NCBI GenBank assembly: GCA_003833135.1 | Contig: QZLH01000038.1 | Coordinates: 58,984 to 122,983 of the forward strand | Length of the DNA: 64,000 bases | Direction of reading: 5' to 3' | Source: Oehlia diaphana | Lineage: Eukaryota; Glomeromycota; Glomeromycetes; Glomerales; Glomeraceae | In this document: piece by piece, positions 24,309-35,529 of the stretch | Position numbering within the stretch: the stretch's first letter is position 1 | Layout: every line of letters starts with the position of its first letter | Notes under the pieces: generated by a model | What the model saw: only the letters and a program-made list of their open reading frames with translations | The model's database searches: none | What the model was told of the DNA's origin: nothing | Made by a program: the position numbers and the translations under genes

Positions 24309-24870
24309 ATGATCTATTTAACCAATCAAGAAGTACGCTGTATTATATGCATAATAATTTTTTGTAGAAAACAGTTCCTTTCTTCGCAAATAAATGAATA
24401 CAGTGAAACTCGTAGCATACAAATTAATAAAGTAAACATAGCTAAAAATAGCAAGACAAGTGGGAATTCTATATTGGACGAATTTATTGAAAAAACTCAA
24501 TTAAATTCAAAATGTTGTGACGATTTTATTGAATGGATTCCACGTTCAAATTTAGAAAATATAAAATTTTTAACAAATGGAGGAAATTCAAAAATTTATT
24601 ATGGAACTTGGAGTTTATTATTAAACATGTCTTTGGCTTCAATGGCTTCAAACCAATTACCTTCTAAAGTTGTTTTAAAAGCCATTAATAATAATACTGA
24701 TAACATTAATAATCATATCCTAAACGAGGTAATAAAAAATAAACCAATAAAAAAATATATATTTCCTTGAAAATTAATTATTGTGATTTGTTTAGCTTAA
24801 ATTCATCATAAATGCCGTAATCCAAGAGTTATACCATTTTATGGAATAACAAAAGCACCTGGAGGAAATA
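24309..24870 (+). pseudogene. Broken TKL kinase gene (K4)
   Basis: The first exon keeps the middle and end of kinase exon 1 (CRKQFLSSQ, IIEWIPRSNLENI-like region, LTNGGNSKIYYGTW, VVLKAINN) up to the GAG|GTAATAAA donor at about 24728. Its original start and first Cys pair are replaced by the spacer sequence that lies downstream of S1 (11009-11062). Exon 2 begins at 24797 but ends after the GGN motif at about 24868, where repeat sequence takes over. The catalytic loop, DFG and C-lobe are all absent. No functional kinase is possible. Confidence 0.85.
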
Positions 24871-27207
24871 CGCATTTTTTTTTTCAGGGCCAGAATTATA
24901 ATAATTTCGGTCAGTGTCTAAGAAAGACACTAGATTTCCACGAAAAGGAAAGATTTTCGACTAGTATGCAAACTCGTACCTGACGTTTTTACGTATATGT
25001 TACCACCATTCACCAATTCAGTGATAACAGAAACTAAAAATACGATCAAAAGTATAACAGTTTATTTATATGAAGCAATTTTTTACAGGTGCGTTGATAA
25101 TAAAATTTTTACTACTGTCTCTGTAGTCTATAGTAAATTTAATATTATCAAACACTTCTTATAAAATTCTGTATCAAAAACTTTAAAACAAACTATTTCT
25201 CGAGAGAAAAACAGGTTAAAAATTTAAAAAATTTGCAAAAATTGCAAAACTTCTCAATCTTGAGGAATATTTATTTATAACGTAATGGAATAACTTGTAC
25301 ACAATAATTGTACTAAAAAATTGTCTGACGTTTGCTGGATTAGTCTCCGCATAAATAATTTGATTGTGTAACTTGCTATATATTTAAAGCCCGTGACATG
25401 TCTACGTCTAATCTATTTATGGTCAAAAATATTCGAGCCGTGTGCATTCCAATCAACTAATCTAATTTCAGTTAATGAAATTTAACCTTAATCGGAAATT
25501 TTTTAATAATCCGATTGTTTCGGTCTTTTAAGACCGATTTTTTTCATAGATCTTTTTTTTTTAGATCGTATAATTAAAAAAAAATTTTTTTTTTTTCACT
25601 ATTTTTAGACCGAATTGTTTATCCTTTTTTCTTCAGAATTTTTTTTCGGTACTTGTTTTTTTTCGGATTCCTTTTTTTTCGGAAATTTCTCTTTTTTTTT
25701 AAAAAAACCGGTTTCCTTTTTCTTTCCCTCTTTTCCCCAATTTTTTTTTTCTTTTTTCTTTTTATTATTAAATAAAGTATATTAGTATATATATTTACAA
25801 AATTATTATTTTTTTAATAATCAATATAAATATAACATGTAGGAAAATTGACCGACGTTTATTTTCAAATTCATAAAAATCAAAAAAAAATTGATATTTT
25901 CACAATATTTTATATAATTAATTAATTGAAGAAATTTTTAATTTAATAATAGATTATTATAACCAAAAAATCCATAATCGGAATTTTCTAAATAATCACC
26001 AGATTTTTGAATAAAGATTTTAATTCAAATGGTTTAGTTAATTAATAATTTATTCGAGTAAAATGAGTATCAAAAGAATTATTTAATAAATGAAAATGGA
26101 CAATTTCTAATACATTTAATTGTTTAAATATTTTTCCTGAGTTGGTTATAAAGTTTAAGATTGACGTAATATAAAATAAAAAGAAATAATTATAAAATAT
26201 TTTATAATTAATTAATAAAAATATTTTGTAGTATTTTCATATAAATATTAAAATTTTTTCGAAAATACTTCTAAAAAAATTAATCAATTTTTATTGATAA
26301 TTATTTTTTCACAACTCCTTAATTAATCCGAATTTCATTCTATCACTCAAACGTCAAATCATTAGTAAATATAATTATATCCTTCTAATATTATAAATAT
26401 AATTTAATACATACTATTTTATTATTTTTTGTTAACTAATTATTAACCTTATTAAACCTACTGTAACCATCTTTAATTTACTTGGTATTACATTATAATA
26501 CTAAATTTTTCTATTTAAACAAACTCATTGGTCTCCGTGCGAAGCGACGGGTGACTGCTAGTTCTAACTAAAATAATACAATAAAAAAAACTATCTAATA
26601 ATATAACATAATATAATATAATAAAAAAAACTATTAATAAAAATCGAGTCAATGGCTATTAATAATCCATTTAATATGAAATGATTAACCAGTCACTGCA
26701 TAATATTATTTTTGGATTATCAGTGAAATTTTCGTAATTTATATTAAATTCCATGCATAGAATTTAAGATCTTAAACACAAGTGTTTTCTTTATAAATTA
26801 TGTCAATTATTTTTAATAATATAAATAGCTAATGAATCTTTTTGATTAAAGAAGCCTATTTATACAAATGCATACATGTATTACTTATTTTGAACTTTCT
26901 TTATTCAGGAATTACTTGCCATATTTTGTTAGAATGTTATTTCAAATTTTGTTTATCTATCCAATAATATAACGGAGTCCCGAAAAATTCCGACAAACCA
27001 ATTTCTTAATGGCTAAACCCTTCAAATCCAAAAATAGACTGTTATGCAATATGCATGTTCGTGTATACATTATGCATTTGTGGCTTACATTTATTGATAC
27101 TTATGTAGTTCTTTCCTTAAATGCTCGAGTCCATAAAATATATAAATAAATAAATTAGTATTTTTCTCACTAAAAAGTGATATATTCTTGACTATAAAAT
27201 AAGTAAC
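24871..27207. other. Repeat-derived spacer between K4 and K5
   Basis: Begins with tacgcat...cagggccagaattat, which is related to the interior of the element at 34701-34864. It continues with AT-rich sequence, a poly-T/poly-A rich stretch at 25540-25800 and a Helitron-like end at 26535-26561 (listed separately). No open frame of note. Confidence 0.5.
26535..26561 (+). mobile_element. Helitron-like 3' terminus
   Basis: A small hairpin with arms ccgt (26535-26538) and acgg (26547-26550) around gcgaagcg is followed by gtgactg and the terminal CTAG (26558-26561), then T. This matches the layout of Helitron 3' ends (hairpin shortly before CTRR, insertion next to T). The matching 5' TC end and any Rep/helicase are not identified. 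Confidence 0.5.
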
Positions 27208-30200
27208 ATGAATGAATTTGAAGGTTTAGAATATAATAATATTTGTATGCAATGTAATCAAAAAGTGATAAATTATCCAAATCAACTTTGTAGGAGACAA
27301 TTTCTTTCTCCTTTGCGAATAAATGAATATAGTGAAATTCGTAGCGTACAACTTAATGACAAAACAAGTGGAAATTTTAAATTGGATGAATTTATTAATG
27401 AAACTCAATTAAATTCAAAATATTGTGATGATTTTATTGAATTGATTCCACATTCAAATTTAGAAAATGTAAAATATTTAACAAATGGAGGAAATTCCAA
27501 AGTTTATTTTGGAACTTGGAATTTAATGTTAAACATGTCTTTGGCTTCAATAGTTTCAAATCAATTATCTTTTAAAGTTGCTTTAAAAGCCATTAATGAT
27601 TCCGATAACATTAATGATCATATCCTCAACGAGGTAAGAAAAAAATAAAATCTATAGAAAATATATTTTCCCCTGAAATTAATTATTGTTATTTATTTAG
27701 CTTAAAATTCATCATCAATGCCGTGATCCAAGAGTTGTACCATTTTATGGAATAACAAAAGCACCTAAAGGAAATGAATATGCCATGGTAATAAGACATG
27801 CAAAACATGGAGATCTACGAAATTATATTTGTAAATTTTTTTCAAAATTAACTTGGACCGATAGAGTAAAGATTCTTATTGAGCTTTCAAAAGCTTTAAA
27901 TTCTATTCATCAAATGAATTTACTTCATAAGGATTTTCATTGTAAAAATATTTTAGTAGACGAAGGTGATAGAATTTTTATAAGCGATTTTGGACTTTGT
28001 CAACCAATTGACTCTGAAATAGGTAAAAATTAAAGAAAAACAATTTTTTGTTTCATAAAATAATTAATAAAATTATATTTTATTTTTCTAAAAGCTTCGG
28101 ATAACATTCAAGGAGTTTTACCTTATATCGCTCCTGAAGTTCTAACATGTAAACCATATACAAAACAATCGGAAGTATATAGTTTAAGCATGATAATGTG
28201 GGAGTTAGCTTCAAAGAGGCCTCCATTTTCAAATAATTATAATCATGATATAGGACTTGCACTTGCAATTCTTGATGGATTGAGACCTGAAATTGTTGAA
28301 GGGACACCAGATTTTTACGCTGATTTTATGAGACAATGTTGGAATTCTAATCCATTAGAAAGACCTGATGTCTCTCTTTTACCAAAATTATTTGAAGAAA
28401 TGTTGGAACTATGTAAAATGGTTGATAATAATACTATTTTATCAAAAGTGCAATCTAGTTTTGTAATTAATAATAGTGATAAACCAGGTATAAATTAAAG
28501 ATTTGAATGCATTATAATTAAAGCAAATATTTTTATTAATTTTTAGTATTCTTTTAGGATATGATACTGATACTAGAGCATTTGATTTAAGTTTAAATAT
28601 GGCACCAACAAATTACTCTAATAAAGGAAAAGAAATTATGATAAATATGAATAATTCTGTAGATGATATGGAATTATCACCTCAACTTAATTCTGCAACA
28701 AATTCATATGAGAACAGATTTCAACCAAGTATATATATATATTGTGCTTATTGAGTATAGACACTTTAACGTATGTAATACTAATTTTGTTTTGCATTTT
28801 AGAATATGAGACCAAAGCATATGAATATACTCTTAAAGGTTAGTATATTAGAATTTTAAATATGAAAACAAAAAAGCATACCATATAATAATTATATTAT
28901 TTTGCTACTAAACTTCTGGTTTATAGCTCCTTTAGGTAAGTATATTATAATTGTTTAATTAATACATTAACCTAATGATCTGTTTAATAAAAAAAACTTT
29001 TTTTCATACGATATTTTATAGTTCGTAAGTTTATTTATATTATAGCTTATTGTTTAATAATTAAATCATTTACTAATATAACTACTAACATTTTTGTACT
29101 ATATTTTAAAGAACGTAAGTTATTTTTATTATAACTTATTATTTAATTACAACATTATTTGGTTAACATAATTATTAACATCAATATTTTAACATTTTTA
29201 TATTAGAACGTAAGCTTTATTTATATTATAACTATTTAATTATTACATCATTTGCTGATATAACTACTAATATTATTATACTAACTTTTTTTTTAATAGA
29301 ACGTAAGTTTATTTACATTATAACTTATTATTTAATAATTAAATCATTACTAATCATAATTACTAACTTTCTTGTAATACATTTTAAAGAATGTAAGTTT
29401 ATTTATATTATAGTTTATTATTTAATAATTAAAATTATTTGCTAATTATAATTATTTTAAACATCTGGTTTACAGTTCCTACAATCGCAAGTAAGTATAC
29501 TATAATTTAATATAATCAAAAATCGAAACTTTTACCTCGCTCATATTTAATCTTATTATTTAATAATCTGCTAATAATAAACTTTGCCTTTTTTTTATAT
29601 TATATTCTATAGGCCGTAAGTTTTTTTTTATTGTTTAACAATTAAATTATTCCAACATACCTACTAACATCAATATTTTAACCTATATTTTATAGAAAGT
29701 AAGTTTATTTACATTAGAAATTATTTGCTGACTTAACTACTAACATCAATATTTTAACTTTTTTTTTAATATTTTGTAGTTTGTAAGTTTATTTACATGA
29801 TTATAGCTTATTGTTTAATAATTTACTAATATAACTACTAATTTCAATATTTTACCTTTTTTTATACTATATTTTATAGGTGGTAAGTTTTTTACATTAT
29901 AACTTTATTATTGCTTACCAATTAAATTATTTGCTAATATAACTATTAAATATCTTAACTTTTATATTGCATTTTATAGCTCGTAAGTTTTTTATATTAT
30001 TACTTATTGTTCAATAATTAAATTATTTGCTAATATAACTGCTAACATTTTTGTACTATATTATTTTAAAGAACGTAAGTTATTTTTATTATACCTTATT
30101 ATTTAATAATAACATTTATTATAACTTAATTATTTAATAATTAAATCATTTGCTGATATAACTACTAATATTATTATTCTTAATTTTTTTTTAATAGAAC

Positions 30201-32852
30201 GTGAGTTTATTTACATTATAACTTATTATTTAATAATTAAATCAAAACTAATCATAATTACTAACTTTCTTGTAATACATTTTAAAGAATGTAAGTTTAT
30301 TTATATTATAATTTATTATTTAATAATTAAATTATTTGCTAATATAACTGCTAATATCAATATTTTAACTTTTTTTTACTACATTTTATAGCTTGTAAGT
30401 TTATTTACATTATAGCTTATTGTTTAATAATTAAATTATTTCTAATATACCTACTACCTTTATTATATTACATTTCATAGCTGGTAAAGTTTATTTACAT
30501 TATAACTTATTGTCTAATAATTTGCTAATATAACTACTAATTTCAATATTTTAACCTTTTTTATACTACATTTTATAGGTGGTAAGTTTATTGCAATATA
30601 ACTTATTGTTTAACAATTAAATTATTCGATAACATATCTATTACCTTTTTATATTACATTTTATAGTTCGTAAGTTTTTTATATTATTACTTATTGTTTA
30701 ATAATTAAGTTATTTGCTAATATAACTGCTAACATTTTTGTGCTATATTTTAAAGAACGTAAGTTATTTTTATTATAACTTATTATTTAATAATAACATT
30801 TATTATAACTTAATTATTTAATAATTAAATCATTTGCTGGTATAACTACTAATATTATTATTCTAAATTTTTTTTTTAATAGCACGTGAGTTTATTTACA
30901 TTATAAATTATTATTTGATAATTAAATCAATGCTAATCATAATTACTAACTTTCTTGTAATACATTTTATAGCTCGTAAGTTTTTTATATTATTACTTAT
31001 TGTTTAATAATTAAATTACTATTTGCTAATATAACTGCTAATATCAATATTTTGACTTTTTTTTACTACATTTTAATAGCTTGTAAGTTTATTTACATTA
31101 TAGCTTATTGTTTAATAATTAAATTATTTGTTAATATACCTACTACCTTTATTATATTACATTTTATAGTTGGTAAAGTTTATTTACATTAACTTATTGT
31201 TTGATAATTTGCTAATATAATTACTAATTTCAATATTTTAACCTTTTTTATATTATATTTTATAGGTGGTAAGTTTATTGCATCATAACTTATTGTTTAA
31301 CAATTAAATTATTTGATAACATACCTATTACCTTTTTATATTACATTTTATAGCTCGTAAGTTTTTTATATTATAACTTATTGTTTAATAATTAATTATT
31401 TGCTAATATAACGCTAATTTCAATATTTTAACCTTTTTTATACTATATTTTATAGGTGGTGAGTTTATTTACATTATAACTTCAGTTATTGCTTAACAAT
31501 TAAATTATTTGCTAATATAACTATTAAATATCTAAACCTTTTATATTACATTTTATAGCTCGTAAGTTTTTTATATTATAAATAATTAAACTATTTGCTA
31601 AAATAACTACTAACATCAATATTTTAACATTTATATACTATATTTAAAAGAATGTAAGTCTATTTACATTATAACTTAATTATTTAATTATTAAATTTAT
31701 TTGCTATAGTATTTACTAAATACCAAAAACTCCATTTTTGAAATATATTTTTTATATTATATTTTATAGTTGGTAAGTTTATTTAATACATTATAACTTA
31801 TTATTTAATAATTAATTAATTTGCTAATTATATCCTAAAATTTTGGTTTATAGTAGTTCCTTCAAGTAAGTAAATTAGAATTTAATAAATATCTCTTAAT
31901 ATAACAAAAATCAAAACATTTAACCTATATTTAATAAAAAACTTCTTTTATACTAATTCAAAGGGCGTAAGTTTATTTACATTATAATTTAGTTGTTGAA
32001 TAATTAAAGTTGTCTATTAATTGTTATTGAATAATTATTTTAAATTTATTAGAAAAAAGATTTAGTAAGTTAGATTTTTATAATTAATTTCACGAAATAT
32101 CAAAACTTTATTAATTTTTGAAATATTTAATATACAATTTAAAATAGGTGATGATACTAATGGTGAGATTATCTTTATTATAACTTAATTAATGATTAAA
32201 ACTAATTGCTAATTTAATTTGCTAATAATTTTTTAGATTTTGGCAAGTTAGACTTACTAATATTTAATATATTTATTAAATTGTAACTAATTATTAATTA
32301 TTATTTTAAATTTGAAATAGACGATGATAATAGTAGGTTCATTTATTATTATATCTTAATTATTTAATAATTAAAGTTTACATAATTTTTTTTTAATTTA
32401 TTTTAAATTGTTAGATAAGAAGCAGAAAACTGGTTTGGATTTTAATATTTAAAATTATTTGATATGATGACCAAATATTATTTTATGAAAAAAAGTATTT
32501 GTTAATGGCATAATGTTTTATTTTTCATAAAGGTGGTAATGATAACAATAATAGATATAATGAAAAAGAAGGTATATGTTTTAATATAATAAATTTTCTT
32601 AAAAAAGCTGTGAATAATTGAATAATCAAGTAACATCATTTTTTATCATTAGATCCTAGATATATTACACAAACATATAAATTTTCTTTGGGCAGTAAGT
32701 GATTTATAAATTAATTATCAAAATTATTTAAATCATTGATCTATTTTTTCTTTATCACAGCTTTAAATGAGGTTTATAATGATTTAATTAATAATCGTTC
32801 AAGACTATTGGATATTTCATCACATAATTATTTTGCGAAATTTCGAATTTAA
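27208..32852 (+). CDS. TKL-type protein kinase with the longest microexon-array tail (K5)
   Basis: Kinase exons 27208-27633, 27701-28022 and 28095-28487, then tail exons 28558-28728 and 28803-28838. These are followed by 37 predicted microexons of 3-18 nt from 28927 to 32432, then 32533-32571, 32653-32694 and 32761-32852. The full join is open: 567 residues, almost the same as K2. Motifs present are CMQC/CRRQF, LTNGGNSKVYFGTWN, VALKAIND, HKDFHCKN, DFGLC and PYIAPEVL. Two joins use unusual donors (GCAAGT at 32243, GTGAG at several). The last exon extends about ten residues beyond the K2 end. The kinase part is firm; microexon use is inferred from splice signals and frame only. Confidence 0.75.
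28839..32532 (+). repeat. Array of intron-like units separated by microexons (K5)
   Basis: 37 predicted microexons, 29 of exactly 3 nt (for example at 29032, 29112, 29207, 29300, 29390, 29613, 29696, 29780, 29880, 29980, 30072, 30198, 30288, 30392, 30481, 30579, 30667, 30756, 30883, 30973, 31080, 31170, 31266, 31354, 31456, 31559, 31651, 31770 and 31974). The others are 28927-28935, 29476-29490, 31857-31865, 32053-32064, 32148-32162, 32237-32242, 32321-32332 and 32415-32432. Spacing in the main block is 80-137 bp. Each unit has GTAAG or GTGAG, a branch-site-like TACTAA or CTAAC and a TATAG, TAAAG or AATAG acceptor. Blocks of several units are repeated (for example around 30050-30300 and 30735-30960). 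The AA-starting exons all follow exons ending in C, so no TAA arises. Confidence 0.8.
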
Positions 32853-34700
32853 GCAATAGTTTAGCGATATTTATGATAATACTTTTACTTATATATTAAA
32901 GGTAAGGCTATTATATAAATATATATTATGTTAAATTTTAATGCTAAAAATACTAAAAATGTTATTTTTAGCATAAGAATAATAAACAGTGGATTAATTC
33001 TATTATAACAGCTTATTAATAGTATCGTTGTAATAACAATATTATTAGATTAATACAAGCATTTATATATATATATATATATATATTATATTTACTAACT
33101 AAAGGTGTATTTCATTCATTTGAAAATAAATAATTTACTAGTAGGTGAATGTGTTAACACTTAACATATAAGAATGTTTATCTCCTATTTCTTATATCTT
33201 TACCATTGGTTTGTTTAATGAAAATCCTTCATAAGGATTTAATTATAACATTATACCAATTATTACATTTACTTAGTGTTAGATAAGTTTACGCTCTAAA
33301 TTTAAAGATATATTAGGTCACGTCACTGAGTTTAATGGAATGAGCATTCTGCTTAAAGTGCTATATTAACCCAATATAAATGCAGTCCATTTTCACTTAA
33401 CAGCTAGGCATAATTTAATTAAGTTACTAACTGAAATCTCAGTGTTCTTTTCCTTGTAATTATTTTAAATTAAACATTATAAAGTTTATTTGAAACAATG
33501 ATTATTATAATCGTTAAACATTAAATCCTAATTATAATAAATGTTCTTTTTTTATTGTAAATTTGAATGAGATTCTAAATAGGCGATTAAATTAATAACG
33601 TTAAATTTTTCTTAGGTGATTTTGTTATGATATGGTCATCTCGTCTAATTTGAATTTGTTACGAGCATTTAACTTTAATATACCGTATACTATATCATCT
33701 TAATTGATAAATTTTTAGACTATCGCTTTACTCCATTTTTAAAATATTCAAATTTTTTTTTAATATCGAATCGAAAAATAGGGAAAAGATTTTTTACGTA
33801 ACCCCACGCAAAAACAATTAGTATTTAACAAATAACTAAAGAGTACAAAACTTAAAACCGATATTAAAAAGTGGAATTTTTTTAGTGTTAATAATTAAGT
33901 GTTAATTACACTTTCAAAAACTAAATTAGCTAAAATTTTTCGTGATTATCTAATATGCAACTTATTAATGGGCTATAATCCGAATATCAAATTTGAACTC
34001 GAATTTAAAGTTTTAAATAAATTCAAAAGTTCACGTAATGGTTGTATCATTATATAGTAGTACTGTATAATATAGATCGAGCATTGACTTGAACCGATCA
34101 ATAATCGAGCACAATCAAATTCACTAGTCCTTTGTTGATGGTCTAATTTTATTTATTATTACTGTAAATGCATTACTATTGTTATTTAAAGAAGCCGTCC
34201 ATTATATATATTATTAGGAGTCTTCAACATCCAATTAATTAATGTCCACGAGTTGATTGTCAACCTCAAATATTTTTTGGAACAGTGGATGTAGTAGTTA
34301 CAAATTATTATTTTGTCTTGCAGAAATCTCCATAATTTTCTCATCCTATTATTTCGCCTTGTTTCAATTTATAAAATTTATTTACATCATAAATATAATT
34401 TTATATATTGTCGGTATAAAATTAAAGTACACCGGATATCCCGATAAACCGGATATTTTTTAGTGGAACCGATAGATCCGGGTTATCGAATTTCACTGTG
34501 TATTTGATTTCGGCTAATTTTCAAATAGAATGACTCAAGAATTGTATCATTTAAAACATTTAAAAATAATTTATTTGTAGTATGTATCATTTCATGACAA
34601 TGATATTAACGCAAAAATAGAATGAATAATAATTAACAGAAATAGCTTGGCTTGTAATAATAGGATCCCGAGAATCACATTAAAAGGCAACTAGAGTTTA
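32853..34700. other. Intergenic downstream of K5
   Basis: AT-rich, with a (TA)n microsatellite at about 33066-33088. The segment from about 33730 to 34180 resembles 39400-39870 (agcattgacttgaac, gatcaataatcgagca and similar words), so K6 and K7 share duplicated upstream flank. No gene. Confidence 0.55.
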
Positions 34701-34864
34701 GGTCCCAGAAATATATATATAGGGATCAGGTGATGAAAAAAATTTTTTACTATGAGCTGTACGCATTCTTTCAGGGCCGGAATTATGATAATGTTAGTCA
34801 GTTACTATAATAGGAAATAAATTCTGACAAAATACGCATACCCTTTTATATATATTTCTGGGTC
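34701..34864. mobile_element. Small TIR element (MITE-like), about 164 bp
   Basis: The left end ggtcccagaaatatatatat and the reverse complement of the right end ggacccagaaatatatata form imperfect terminal inverted repeats of about 24 bp, with no open frame between. The inside contains tacgcattctttcagggcc, which recurs at the K4 breakpoint (24866). The target-site duplication is unclear. Confidence 0.6.
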
Positions 34865-34936
34865 CTGTTGTATTTTTGAAATTTGCGAATGTCGCAACAT
34901 ACAGTATATTATAACGTTGTATTATTGTATAATAAT

Positions 34937-35245
34937 TAGAGGTTGGAACCGCCCAAAAAAAACCTTACCCGGTTAATTAACCGGTTAATATGAAAATATC
35001 AAAATTTTTTTTTGCTGAGAATTGTACCGATTTTTTGATTTTACTAACACATTTGAGATTATTTTTCATCAATACCATTATTAATAAATAGGAAAAAATT
35101 CGGTATTAAAACTTCGAGTTTTGGGAACACATGACTGAAATTACCAAATCTCTGGGTCGCATTAAGTAAATCTGACCAGAATTATGGATTTATGGTCAAA
35201 ATAGTTTTAACGAAGTCTTAACCGGTTAACCGTCTTTAACCTCTA
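34937..35245. mobile_element. hAT-like non-autonomous element, about 309 bp
   Basis: TAGAGGTT at 34937-34944 and AACCTCTA at 35238-35245 are inverted termini of the hAT type. The flanks show a possible 7-bp duplication taataat, though AT-rich context weakens this. Inside, ccggttaattaaccggttaa near the left and ttaaccggttaacc near the right make further inverted structure. No transposase. Confidence 0.6.
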
Positions 35246-35529
35246 TAATAATATGATTAACTTATGGTGTATTAGTTTCAACATGCGTTACAACGTGTTG
35301 TATCTATCTGCAACACAAAATAGCATGTAGATCCTTCCGTCCCTTCTTTGATAATACCATTCGGAATATAAAATTCGGTGCTGATCCAAGTTGTGTTAGA
35401 CAAAACTTATTACAATGAGCATTAGATGTGCAAATCAATCAGCATTTCACCTTGCACGAAAAAATTGAAGGTTTAAATATATAAAGGAATTTTCTCTAAT
35501 ACATTTTTTGAATTTTGTTAGAAACAAAG

